The notes under the pieces were generated by a model. The model ran no database searches. It was not told the DNA's origin and was given only the letters and a program-made list of their open reading frames with translations. This document shows, one piece after another, positions 34,488-42,386 of a stretch of DNA of 64,000 nucleotides (positions within the stretch are counted from its first letter, which is position 1; each line of letters begins with the position of its first letter). This DNA is from Ruminococcus sp. (GTDB lineage Bacteria; Bacillota; Clostridia; Oscillospirales; Ruminococcaceae), in the NCBI RefSeq assembly GCF_017549005.1, contig NZ_JAFYYT010000055.1, positions 43,605 to 107,604 on the forward strand, in the 5' to 3' direction. Position numbers and translations under genes: made by a program.

Positions 34488-34563
34488 ATGCGGAAATCGG
34501 CTTGAAACAGGGCTGTCAAAAGGTTTTGACAGCGTTTTTACGGCGTCTGCAAAAGATGTTTGG

Positions 34564-34592
34564 TTGCAAAAATGCAGACCGTCTGCTATGAT
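34564..34592 (+). promoter_or_regulatory. Predicted promoter of the XRE regulator
   Basis: TTGCAA (34564-34569), 17-base spacer, TATGAT (34587-34592), 44 bases before the ATG. Confidence 0.6.
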
Positions 34593-34636
34593 GAGTTCAG
34601 ACAAGGGAGAGCCCCTTGCGGAAAGGAGTGGAACGT

Positions 34637-35257
34637 ATGGAGCTTAGCAGCAGGATAAAGGAACTGAGAACTGAAAAAGGCTGGTCGCAGGAGGCACTGG
34701 CAGAACGCGCGTATGTCAGCCGCCAGACCATATCAAACTGGGAGACCGAGAAAAGCTATCCCGATGTCCACAGTCTGCTTATCCTCAGCGATGTGTTCGG
34801 CGTTTCTCTTGACGAGCTTATCAAAGGAGATGTTGAAACTATGAAAGAGACTGTTACAAAGAATGACGGAAAAGAAATGAAAAAGCTTTATAATCTTACA
34901 GGTACAGAATTCCTTGCAGGTCTGGCTTCGGCTGTTCTTGGCAGTGTGGTGGAAGTCGAGGTGTTAAAATTGTTATTTGCGATGCTTACCGGAGCATTTC
35001 TGACGGTAACTTTTATATCATTTCGCAAAATGGGACAGATGCAGGCAGAGCACGATGTTCAGACATACCGCGAGGTCATCGCGTTCATGAACGGTGAAAC
35101 TCTTGATGACATCGAAAAGACAAAGGAGCTTGAAAAGCGGAAGGGCTTAAAAAAGGAACGTATTTTGACTTTGGTTTTGATTTTGGGTATAGGCCTGGCA
35201 ATTGAGGTTGTCGTATTTTTCATTTTGTCTCTGGAGAGCCGCGGGTATTTTTTATAA
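34637..35257 (+). CDS. XRE-family HTH regulator with membrane segments
   Basis: Membrane-bound transcription regulator of 206 residues. Residues 1-65 are a Cro/CI-type HTH (RIKELRTEKGWSQEALAER; VSRQTISNWETEKSYPDV). A linker with METMKETVTK type sequence leads into a hydrophobic pair (about 93-130) and a final membrane helix (about 180-200, LTLVLILGIGLAIEVVVFF). This HTH-plus-membrane architecture is frequent in Clostridia, where such proteins often act near peptide or stress responses, but no target is known. AAAGGAG precedes the ATG. It is monocistronic, directly after ftsZ. Confidence 0.82.
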   Translation: MELSSRIKELRTEKGWSQEALAERAYVSRQTISNWETEKSYPDVHSLLILSDVFGVSLDELIKGDVETMKETVTKNDGKEMKKLYNLTGTEFLAGLASAVLGSVVEVEVLKLLFAMLTGAFLTVTFISFRKMGQMQAEHDVQTYREVIAFMNGETLDDIEKTKELEKRKGLKKERILTLVLILGIGLAIEVVVFFILSLESRGYFL

Positions 35258-35464
35258 TGAAGGAGAGAGTGCCCTTCGGCTTTATCCTTGATGTCTGCAA
35301 AAGCACATTTTGTATAGCTTTTGTATTTCCAAACTGTAACTAAATATATTTTTATAACTCTAAAAAGTAAAGATGTTGACACTGAAATCCCGAACGAGCA
35401 GTTTTTACTGTATTTTTATAGTAAATTGCACTAAAATCAATTCAAATTTTCTACATTTCAATAG

Positions 35465-35493
35465 TTGAAATAATATAATAAATATGTTATAAT
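35465..35493 (+). promoter_or_regulatory. Predicted promoter of the DivIVA-like gene
   Basis: TTGAAA (35465-35470), 17-base spacer, TATAAT (35488-35493). The stretch 35258-35464 before it is AT-rich without a gene. The leader of about 145 bases contains GAAGGC and GCCTTC halves that can pair, then the palindrome at 35614. Confidence 0.72.
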
Positions 35494-35613
35494 TTACATA
35501 AGGCAAAATCATCAGAACCTGTATTCATGGACTGTGAAGGCTTTTTTATATGCAATATCACTAATCCCGCCTTCATAGCGCTCGAATATGGGTTCTTATT
35601 CCTTAATTTTTTA

Positions 35614-35636
35614 CCTCGGTCTGACCGAGGGGAACG
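35614..35636. repeat. Palindromic element upstream of the DivIVA-like gene
   Basis: CCTCGGT-CTG-ACCGAGG hairpin followed by GGAACGG, placed just before the ribosome site. A close relative lies after the gene at 37122-37144, sharing the 14 bases CCTCGGTCTGACCG. The pair could be RNA-stabilising hairpins, an operator, or footprints of a mobile repeat. Confidence 0.55.
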
Positions 35637-35645
35637 GAGAGTACC

Positions 35646-37100
35646 ATGAGCGAACCAACACCAACCGTATTAAGAGAGACCAAGATCGGTCAGAAGGGAT
35701 TCATCAAAGAGGACGTTATTACTTACCTTGATGAGCTCAATTCCAAGATAGTTGCCCTTGAAGAAGACAACAAGGCTTTGAAGGAAAAAGGGGGACAGGC
35801 CGATCCTGAGGAAATAAATAAGTATAAGTCCCAGATCGAAAACCTCCAGGAGAAACTCAATACCTCCAATAATGCTCTCAGAGCTGCCAAAAAGGAAAAC
35901 GAAGACCTTCAGAATACAATAAACCAGCTCAAGGCGCAGGGAGGCGGTCAGCAGGCTGCCGCTGCACTGGAAGCTGCAAAGAAGGAAATAGATACACTCA
36001 AGGAAAAGCTCAGGATCGCAGAGCAGAAAGCTGCTGCAGGTGCTGCTAATCCGCAGGCCAACGCACAGACAACTGCCGCTCTTGAAGCTGCAAAGAAGGA
36101 GATCGAGGATCTCAGGAACAGACTCAAGGCTGCCGAGCAGAAGGCTGCTTCCGCAGGTGCTGCACCTGCCGGCGGAGCTGCTGACGCAGAGCTTGCAAGA
36201 GCTAAGCAGGAGATCGCAAAGATCTCAGACGAGCTCACGGCAAAGACCAAGGAGATCGCTGACCTCACAAGCAAGCTTGAGGCTAAGACCAAGGAAGCTG
36301 CAGACAAGGAAGCTGAGATCTCCAAGCTCAACGACGAGATCGTTGACCTCAAGGAGAACGCTACTCCTTCCTTCGATATGGGCGCTCTCTTCACTGAGGC
36401 TCAGAAGAACGTAACTCAGATCCAGAACAAGGCTAAGAAGGACGCTGAGGCAGTTACCAAGGAAGCTAACGACAAGGCTGCTCAGGTCATCAAGGACGCT
36501 AATATCGAAGCTGAGAAGGCAGTTGCAAACGCAAACGTTGCAGCTGAGGCCTGCATCAAGGAAGCTAACGAGCAGGCTCGCAATACAGTTAACGAGGCAA
36601 ATGCGCACGCTGACAAGGTAAATGCGATGTCCAAGACTGTTCGCGAAATGCTCCTCACAGAGATCGAGAGCATCAACAGCAAGTTCACAGATATCGCTTC
36701 TGTACTCAATAACCTTACAGGTCAGTGCTCGGGCAGAATGAACGACGCACAGAATATCATCAGCGAGGCTCGCAAAGCGGTTGATACTCAGAAGAACGAG
36801 GGCGTTGTAAAGAGAACAGATCCTCCGAGAGCTGAATTCAAGCCTTCAAAGGCTCCTAAGGGAGATATTTCCGAACTTCCCTCGGCAAAGATTAATGAGG
36901 CGAAGAGCGACAATAACGCAGACTTGAACAAGAACAACAGCTTGAATAATAAGCCTGCACAGCCTAATAACCAGGCAAATGCACAGAATCAGCAGAACAA
37001 GCCTGCACAGGCTGCAAACAAGAGCGCAAGCTTCAATTTTGATATGGCTGAGCTCCTCAAGGCTGCTGAGGAAGAAGCTGCCAAGGACGGCGAAAACTAA
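35646..37100 (+). CDS. DivIVA-like coiled-coil protein
   Basis: Cytoplasmic 484-residue coiled-coil protein. The N-terminus (TKIGQKGFIKEDVITYLDEL, about 12-31) resembles the membrane-binding DivIVA head, followed by a coiled coil rich in Ala, Lys and Glu with repeated ALEAAKKEI segments (about 106, 144). A second region from about 240 (FDMGALFTEAQKNVTQIQNK) continues as an Ala-rich helix typical of DivIVA family C-domains. The tail (about 390-484) is Asn/Gln/Lys-rich and ends SFNFDMAELLKAAEEEAA, echoing the earlier SFDMGALF motif. A role in polar or septal organisation near ftsZ is inferred. Codon use is strongly biased, suggesting high expression. Confidence 0.7.
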   Translation: MSEPTPTVLRETKIGQKGFIKEDVITYLDELNSKIVALEEDNKALKEKGGQADPEEINKYKSQIENLQEKLNTSNNALRAAKKENEDLQNTINQLKAQGGGQQAAAALEAAKKEIDTLKEKLRIAEQKAAAGAANPQANAQTTAALEAAKKEIEDLRNRLKAAEQKAASAGAAPAGGAADAELARAKQEIAKISDELTAKTKEIADLTSKLEAKTKEAADKEAEISKLNDEIVDLKENATPSFDMGALFTEAQKNVTQIQNKAKKDAEAVTKEANDKAAQVIKDANIEAEKAVANANVAAEACIKEANEQARNTVNEANAHADKVNAMSKTVREMLLTEIESINSKFTDIASVLNNLTGQCSGRMNDAQNIISEARKAVDTQKNEGVVKRTDPPRAEFKPSKAPKGDISELPSAKINEAKSDNNADLNKNNSLNNKPAQPNNQANAQNQQNKPAQAANKSASFNFDMAELLKAAEEEAAKDGEN

Positions 37101-37121
37101 TAGAAATACTTATCCGTTTCC

Positions 37122-37144
37122 CCTCGGTCTGACCGGGGGGACGG
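37122..37144. repeat. Palindromic element downstream of the DivIVA-like gene
   Basis: Second copy of the CCTCGGTCTGACCG-type element, able to form a stem of about ten pairs (TCCCCTCGGT/ACCGGGGGGA). No T tract follows, so it is not a classical terminator. Compare 35614-35636. Confidence 0.55.
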
Positions 37145-37181
37145 GTAATAAACCAAAATTATCGGATATGCAGATTGTTGG

Positions 37182-37781
37182 GTGGATATCTTGCTTGATT
37201 TGGATTTCAATTTGAATGAACTTAACAGTAAAACGGATGAAGAGCTTGCCGTTCTCGGCAAGACGGACAAAACGGCTGCGGCTGTGCTTATCTCACGTTT
37301 TTCAAAGCTTATTTTTATTAAATCGGAAATTTATGCAAACTCCGAGACCGACAGTGATGACCTGCATCAGGAGGGTATGATCAGCCTGCTGAAAGCCATT
37401 GAGGCTTACGATCCGCACAAGGGCGTGAAGTTTTCCACCTTTGCGGAGGTGTGTATCGTCAACCGTATGAGGACTCTGTCAAAGAAGTCCGTCAGGGATC
37501 TCAGCTTTGCCGAGAGAGTTGACGAGGAGGAGGCTGCCGACGTACTGTCTGTCGAGGAAACTCCTGAAAGTATTTATTTTTATAAGGAATTCTTTTCCGG
37601 GCTTTGGAAAGACATCTGTTCGGTCCTTTCTCTTACCGAGCTGAACGTGCTTACGCTCTGCGTAAAGGGCGACAGCTATAAGAGTGCTGCGGAAAAACTG
37701 GGGATGACTGAGAAATCAGTTGATAACGCCATGCAGCGTGCAAGGAAGAAGATCCGTGCTCTCATGCATGACGCAAATTGA
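37182..37781 (+). CDS. Sigma-70 family RNA polymerase sigma factor (SigH-like)
   Basis: Alternative sigma factor of 199 residues. Region 2 is visible (DSDDLHQEGMISLLKAIEAY, about 56-75; KFSTFAEVCIVNRM) and region 4 near the end (LTELNVLTLCVKGDSYKSAAEKLGMT; VDNAMQRARKKIRAL). The pattern is closest to the SigH group of Firmicutes, used for competence, stationary phase or early sporulation. The likely start is GTG 37182; the ribosome site is weak (GTTGG), so a nearby TTG cannot be excluded. No anti-sigma gene is adjacent. Confidence 0.83.
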   Translation: MDILLDLDFNLNELNSKTDEELAVLGKTDKTAAAVLISRFSKLIFIKSEIYANSETDSDDLHQEGMISLLKAIEAYDPHKGVKFSTFAEVCIVNRMRTLSKKSVRDLSFAERVDEEEAADVLSVEETPESIYFYKEFFSGLWKDICSVLSLTELNVLTLCVKGDSYKSAAEKLGMTEKSVDNAMQRARKKIRALMHDAN

Positions 37782-37785
37782 ATAT

Positions 37786-37851
37786 GACCGTGTAGCTCAA
37801 GCCAGAAGAGCGTTGTTTTACAAAGATGTGGGTGGAAATCCAACCGTGGTC
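37786..37851 (+). ncRNA. tRNA-like cloverleaf (degenerate), possible leader of the zinc-ribbon gene
   Basis: A 66-base stretch with a seven-pair closing stem (GACCGTG/CGTGGTC, two G-U). Inside it are a D-arm-like hairpin (TAGCTC...GAGC), a short hairpin with TTGT/ACAA around a TTTTACAAA anticodon-like loop, and a T-arm-like hairpin (GTGGG/CCAAC, one mismatch). It lacks the D-loop GG, the TTC of the T loop and about seven bases of a normal tRNA, so it cannot be a standard tRNA. It ends 27 bases before the next start codon. Either a decayed tRNA (nearest Val-TAC) or a tRNA mimic. Confidence 0.4.
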
Positions 37852-37878
37852 GAAAATAATTAAGCGAGGTATAGTACT

Positions 37879-38154
37879 ATGTACGAAGACAAGACATTAG
37901 TTTGCAAGGAGTGCGGAAACGAGTTTATTTTCTCCGCAGGCGAACAGGAATTTTATGCAGAGAAAGGTTTCGTTAACGAGCCCCAGAGATGCAAATCATG
38001 TCGTGACGCAAGAAAAAACGCAGGTAAGGCTGAGCGTGTAATGTACACAGCGGTTTGCGCGTCATGCGGCGGTGAAGCAAAGGTACCTTTCGAGCCAAAG
38101 GAAGGAAGAGCAGTTTACTGCAGCGATTGCTTTGCAAAAATGAACGAGTCGTAA
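37879..38154 (+). CDS. Small zinc-ribbon protein
   Basis: A 91-residue protein with two Cys-pair zinc sites: CKECGNEF (9-16) pairing with CKSCRDAR (about 38-45), and CASCGGEA (about 60) pairing with CSDC (about 80). This matches the probable zinc-ribbon family found widely in Firmicutes (zf-trcl type), which has no firm function; relatives may bind nucleic acid or the ribosome. GAGG lies nine bases before the ATG. It is preceded by the tRNA-like element and followed by a terminator, making a small independent unit or the tail of the sigma-factor transcript. Confidence 0.82.
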   Translation: MYEDKTLVCKECGNEFIFSAGEQEFYAEKGFVNEPQRCKSCRDARKNAGKAERVMYTAVCASCGGEAKVPFEPKEGRAVYCSDCFAKMNES

Positions 38155-38167
38155 TTAATGAGACCGA

Positions 38168-38203
38168 AAGCACAGTCGGAAACGGCTGTGCTTGGTTTTG
38201 TTT
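38168..38203 (+). terminator. Intrinsic terminator after the zinc-ribbon gene
   Basis: AAGCACAG/CTGTGCTT stem, with a possible inner CG/CG pair, then GGTTTTGTTT. Confidence 0.8.
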
Positions 38204-38252
38204 ATGCGTACCGTTATGCGGTGCGCTATTTCTTTATAGATGAGGTGCAGAA

Positions 38253-39689
38253 ATGCTTGATAACAGACTGAAAAAGATAGCTGAGCTCGTCAGCGGAAAA
38301 GGAACAGCGGTGGACGTGGGTACTGACCATGCCTATCTTGCGGCGGAACTTGTAACGAGCGGAAAATGCAGCAGGGTCATAGCTTCGGATATAAAGGAGG
38401 GTCCCCTTGAATCGGCGCGGAACACCGTGGAAAGGTACGGTGTGCAGGACAAGGTGGAGCTGATACTTTCCGACGGCCTTGAAAATGTTCCTCTCGAGGG
38501 CGTGTCTGATATCATTATCGCAGGCATGGGCGGAGAGACTATCGCTGACATAGTCGGCAGGATAAAAGAGGACGACATCCGTCTTATAATGCAGCCCATG
38601 ACAAAGGTGGAGCTCCTGCGCCGAAAGCTTTACGAGATGTGCTATGAGATAACCGGGGAGCATATAGTTGCAGACGGCGATAAGATGTACGTTATCATTG
38701 TTGCCGAGAAAGCAGGGGACTGGCGGCTGCTCACCGAGTCCGAATCGCTTTACGGCTTTTTTGAAGACGCTGGGCTCGGAGATGAATACCGCAGGAAAGA
38801 GGCACAGAGACTGGCAAAGGTGAGCGAAGCCCTAAAAGGCAGCGGGAACACTTCGGGTGCTCAGCATTATGCGGCTCTTGCTTATAAAATGGAAAACGGC
38901 GGCGACAGCGTCAGGATTAACGATATCTACGCATATCTCGACTCGCTGTATCCGTTCTCATCACAGGACAGCTGGGACAATTCGGGACTTCTCGTTGAAA
39001 ACTACGATATGGAGTGTGACAAGGTGCTCCTGTCACTTGATATTACCCGTAAAGTGGTGGACGAAGCTGCTAATAAAGGCGCAGAACTTATAATTTCACA
39101 TCATCCCGTGATATTTGAGCCTCTTAAAGCTATAACTCGTGAAAGCACGGTCTATGAGCTTATCGACAGAGGCATAGCAGCCCTGTGTATGCATACAAAC
39201 CTCGATATCAGCGAGGGAGGTACTAACGGAGTTATCCTCAGGGAGCTCGGAAAGAAGTACGCTCTTGCAGGAAATCCCGAGCCCTTTGAGGAAATAGGCG
39301 GCGGCAGGCATTACGGCTGGATAGTTCAGCTTGCCGAGCCGATAGCACCTGCTGAACTTGCACAGGGCCTCAAAGCCATATTCGGCTGCGAGTATGTCCG
39401 CATGAGCAGACGCAGACACAAGATATCAAGGCTTGCATTCTGTTCGGGCTCGGGCGGTTCAATGCTTGGGGAAGCTCTTGCAAAGGGCTGCGACGCGCTG
39501 ATAACGGGCGACGTTAAGCACGATGTGTGGATATCCGCCAATAACAGCGGCATATCGCTGTTCGACTGCGGTCACTTCCATACCGAGAATATAGTTCTCA
39601 CAGAGCTGCGCCGCGTACTTGAGGAGAAGTTCCCACAGCTCGATGTTGAGATAGCCGAAAAGAGCATTGACCCCTGCGAATACGTCTGA
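38253..39689 (+). CDS. Fusion of tRNA (adenine-22-N1)-methyltransferase TrmK and Nif3-like protein
   Basis: One 478-residue reading frame carries two enzymes. Residues 1 to about 210 are TrmK: LLDVG-type SAM loop VDVGTDHAYLA, ASDIKEGPL, and the catalytic-region IIAGMGGETI; TrmK methylates A22 of tRNA. Residues about 218-478 are the Nif3/YqfO dinuclear-metal protein: DSWDNSGLL, ISHHPVIF, CMHTNLD, GDVKHD and GHFHTE provide the metal ligands. In Bacillus the same two genes (yqfN, yqfO) are adjacent but separate. No stop or frameshift occurs at the junction (about 38880-38910), though an internal ATG (MENGGDS) could start a free Nif3. Nif3's biochemical role is unsettled in the family. Confidence 0.9.
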   Translation: MLDNRLKKIAELVSGKGTAVDVGTDHAYLAAELVTSGKCSRVIASDIKEGPLESARNTVERYGVQDKVELILSDGLENVPLEGVSDIIIAGMGGETIADIVGRIKEDDIRLIMQPMTKVELLRRKLYEMCYEITGEHIVADGDKMYVIIVAEKAGDWRLLTESESLYGFFEDAGLGDEYRRKEAQRLAKVSEALKGSGNTSGAQHYAALAYKMENGGDSVRINDIYAYLDSLYPFSSQDSWDNSGLLVENYDMECDKVLLSLDITRKVVDEAANKGAELIISHHPVIFEPLKAITRESTVYELIDRGIAALCMHTNLDISEGGTNGVILRELGKKYALAGNPEPFEEIGGGRHYGWIVQLAEPIAPAELAQGLKAIFGCEYVRMSRRRHKISRLAFCSGSGGSMLGEALAKGCDALITGDVKHDVWISANNSGISLFDCGHFHTENIVLTELRRVLEEKFPQLDVEIAEKSIDPCEYV

Positions 39690-39698
39690 GGTGAGGGC

Positions 39699-40526
39699 AT
39701 GAGTATATTTATATGTCCCGTCTGCGGCGAAAAGCTGGAGCTTTCCGATAATTCCTATATATGCCCGAAGCGTCACAGCTTCGATAAAGCGAAGAGCGGC
39801 TACGTTAATTTGCTGCTGTCAAAGCACGTCGGAAAGGCAGTTCACGGTGACAACAGGTTCATGATACAGGCAAGGCGAAGCTTCCTGAACAAGGGCTACT
39901 ATGAGCCGCTCAGTACAGCTCTGTGTGAGGCTGTCTGCACTCACATAAACGGCAGGTCGATTCTTGACGCAGGCTGCGGCGAGGGCTACTACACAGCCGC
40001 AATAATTGAACAGCTCCGACAGCACAATATTGCTGCGGAGGTGTATGGAATAGACATATCCAAAGCAGCGGTCGAGTACTCGGCAAAGAGGTGCAAAGAA
40101 GCGGAAATGGCGGTAGCAAGCGTGTTCCACATACCGGTTGCTGATAAAAGCTGCGATATGCTCGTTACACTTTTTGCGCCCTACTGCGGAGAAGAGTTCC
40201 TCCGTGTCCTCAGGGACGACGGCATAATGATAATGGCGATACCCTCGGCAGACCACCTGTGGGAGCTGAAACAGGCGATATATGACACTCCTTATAAGAA
40301 CGAGGTAAAGCCTTATGAGCTGGAGGGCTTCGAGCTGCTTGAGCAGAAGCGCATAACCTACGATATGCACATTGAGACACAGGAGGACATTGACGCACTG
40401 TTTTCAATGACGCCCTATTACTACCGAACGGGCAGGGAGCAGCAGGAGCGGTTGTCACGAATAGGCTGTATTACCACAAAAGCTGACTTTGAATTGCTCG
40501 TATACCGCAAATTTTGGTTAGAATAA
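39699..40526 (+). CDS. rlmA: 23S rRNA (guanine-N1)-methyltransferase, RlmA family
   Basis: SAM-dependent methyltransferase modifying a guanine in 23S rRNA helix 35. The 275-residue product starts with a zinc finger (CPVCGEKL at 6-13, then C and H in YICPKRHSFD) and continues with AKSGYVNLLL, GDNRFMIQAR and the SAM loop ILDAGCGEGYY (about 88-98). These features are specific for RlmA I/II. Members of the family are linked to macrolide-type antibiotic sensitivity, but which G is methylated cannot be decided here. It begins ten bases after the TrmK-Nif3 gene, making a small RNA-modification operon. Confidence 0.9.
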   Translation: MSIFICPVCGEKLELSDNSYICPKRHSFDKAKSGYVNLLLSKHVGKAVHGDNRFMIQARRSFLNKGYYEPLSTALCEAVCTHINGRSILDAGCGEGYYTAAIIEQLRQHNIAAEVYGIDISKAAVEYSAKRCKEAEMAVASVFHIPVADKSCDMLVTLFAPYCGEEFLRVLRDDGIMIMAIPSADHLWELKQAIYDTPYKNEVKPYELEGFELLEQKRITYDMHIETQEDIDALFSMTPYYYRTGREQQERLSRIGCITTKADFELLVYRKFWLE

Positions 40527-40538
40527 AACCGCACAAAA

Positions 40539-40547
40539 TGCTATAAT
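40539..40547 (+). promoter_or_regulatory. Extended -10 promoter of rqcH
   Basis: TGCTATAAT with no good -35 box; the extended TG can replace it. It lies inside the loop of an inverted repeat (ACCGCACA at 40528-40535, TGTGCGGT at 40565-40572). Confidence 0.5.
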
Positions 40548-40577
40548 TAGATTGTAGAGAAGTATGTGCGGTCATGA

Positions 40578-40619
40578 GAACGCAGTAACCGTGTAAGCAT
40601 GGCTCTGCGTTCATTTTTT
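40578..40619 (+). terminator. Leader terminator or attenuator before rqcH
   Basis: GAACGCAG/CTGCGTTC outer stem with an inner CCGTG/CATGG stem, then ATTTTTT, ending 17 bases before the rqcH ATG. It can end the rlmA transcript, but because the extended -10 lies upstream it would also act on the rqcH leader. Confidence 0.7.
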
Positions 40620-40636
40620 GGAAAAGGATTGATAAT

Positions 40637-42385
40637 ATGGCTCTGGACGGAGCTTTTCTGTACGCAGTCAGACAGGAGCTTCTGCCCCTGATAGGCGGAA
40701 GAGTTGAAAAAATACATCAGCCCTCACGGGAGGAAGTAATAATATCCATACGCACCAGAAGCGGCAGCAGCAAGCTCTATATTTCTGCGAATGCAGGAAG
40801 TGCGAGAGTGCATATAACAGAAAACAGCGTTGACAATCCCCAGACTCCGCCGATGTTCTGTATGCTCCTGAGGAAGCGCCTCGGCAGCGGAAAACTGGTG
40901 GATATACGTCAGGACGGACTTGAAAGGATACTTTTCCTCGATTTCGAGTGCGTCAACGAGCTTGGCGATATGGTGACCGTTACCCTTGCCTGCGAAATAA
41001 TGGGGCGCTGTTCAAATTTAGTGATAATCTGCGGCGGAAAGGTCGTGGACAGCATAAAGCGTGTGGACGAGGATATGTCCCGCGAAAGACTTGTCCTACC
41101 GGGCATGAACTACACTATGCCGCCGAGGGACGACAGGCTCAACTTCCTTGAGGCTGAGCCCGATGAAATAAAGGAGAGGCTCGCAGATACCGAGCCTAAG
41201 GAACTCTCAAAGGCTCTCATAAGGATATTCGAGGGAATTTCTCCTATACTTGCAAGAGAATGGGCGTTTTTTGCCGGCAGGGGAGTTCATATCGAAAGCG
41301 ACACGATAAATAATGACCAGCTTGACCGGCTGTTATTTGCGATAAAGCGCACCCGGGAACAGCTTCTCGGCGGAGAATGCTGCTTCTCGGCAGTCAGCGA
41401 CAAGGAGGGACAGCTGAAGGACTTCTCTTTCATTCGGCTCTCACAGTTCGGAACACTTATGTATACAAAGGAACTGGGGAGCGCTTCGGAGCTGCTGGAC
41501 TATTTCTACTCCGAGCGCGACAGGGCGGCGCGTACAAAGCAGCGTGCAAACGACCTTTTCAAGCTGCTCATGAACCTTACAGACAGAACGGCGCGTCGAA
41601 TAGCGGCGCAGCGCGAGGAACTCGACGCCTGTGCGGACAAGGAGCACGCAAAGCTCTGCGGCGACCTGATATCCGCGAATATGTACCGCATACAGAAGGG
41701 TGACAGTTCTGCAACTGTGGAGAATTTCTACGACGAGAGCTGTCCGCAGATGACGATACAGCTCGATGTGAGGAAAACTCCTGCACAGAACGCGCAGCAC
41801 TATTATAATGAGTATAAAAAGTCGGTAACGGCAGAGGAAAAACTTGCCGTTCAGATACAGAAGGGCGAAGAGGAACTGCAATATCTGGAAAGCGTTTTTG
41901 ATTCGCTCACAAGAGCCTCCTCCGAGAATGATATTATCCAGCTTAGGCTGGAGCTTCGGGAACAGGGCTATGTAAAGTATGCAGGCGGCAAGGCGAAGCC
42001 GCCGAAGGCTCTTCCGCCTGTGGAGTACAGGTCGAGCGACGGCTTTACTATCCTGGTGGGGCGCAATAACAAGCAGAATGACCAGCTGAGTCTGAAATTT
42101 GCCGAGAAATCAGACATATGGCTCCACACACAGCTGATAACTGGTTCCCACGTGCTTATTCTCACGGACGGAGCCGTGCCGCCGGACAAAACTATAGAAG
42201 AGGCGGCAGTAATTGCAGCTGTCAACAGCAGCGGCAGGAGCTCGGGACTTGTTCCCGTGGATTACTGCCTTGCAAAATTTGTGAAGAAGCCTGCGGGCGC
42301 AAAGCCCGGAAAGGTCATTTTCACCAATTACAAAACTGCCTTTGTCAAGCCCGATACCGAGCTTGAGCAGAGCCTCAGGGTGTGA
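40637..42385 (+). CDS. rqcH: Ribosome quality control protein RqcH (NFACT family)
   Basis: Binds the 50S subunit blocked by peptidyl-tRNA and adds alanine tails that mark stalled peptides for degradation. The 582-residue product has the NFACT-N domain (1 to about 200, starting MALDGAFLYAVRQEL), a long coiled coil (about 280-440) and the NFACT-R domain (about 460-560) with VGRNNKQNDQL and DIWLHTQ, plus the conserved GSHV. Older annotations call this family fibronectin-binding, which is misleading. The gene has its own leader with an attenuator-like hairpin. The length is normal. Confidence 0.94.
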   Translation: MALDGAFLYAVRQELLPLIGGRVEKIHQPSREEVIISIRTRSGSSKLYISANAGSARVHITENSVDNPQTPPMFCMLLRKRLGSGKLVDIRQDGLERILFLDFECVNELGDMVTVTLACEIMGRCSNLVIICGGKVVDSIKRVDEDMSRERLVLPGMNYTMPPRDDRLNFLEAEPDEIKERLADTEPKELSKALIRIFEGISPILAREWAFFAGRGVHIESDTINNDQLDRLLFAIKRTREQLLGGECCFSAVSDKEGQLKDFSFIRLSQFGTLMYTKELGSASELLDYFYSERDRAARTKQRANDLFKLLMNLTDRTARRIAAQREELDACADKEHAKLCGDLISANMYRIQKGDSSATVENFYDESCPQMTIQLDVRKTPAQNAQHYYNEYKKSVTAEEKLAVQIQKGEEELQYLESVFDSLTRASSENDIIQLRLELREQGYVKYAGGKAKPPKALPPVEYRSSDGFTILVGRNNKQNDQLSLKFAEKSDIWLHTQLITGSHVLILTDGAVPPDKTIEEAAVIAAVNSSGRSSGLVPVDYCLAKFVKKPAGAKPGKVIFTNYKTAFVKPDTELEQSLRV

Positions 42386-42386
42386 T

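Noticed and set aside
15489-37781. SpoIID-like, SpoVD-like and SigH-like genes (with SpoVG at 7.3 kb) as evidence for sporulation
   Set aside because: All these families occur in non-sporulating Firmicutes, and no strictly sporulation-specific gene is in the window.
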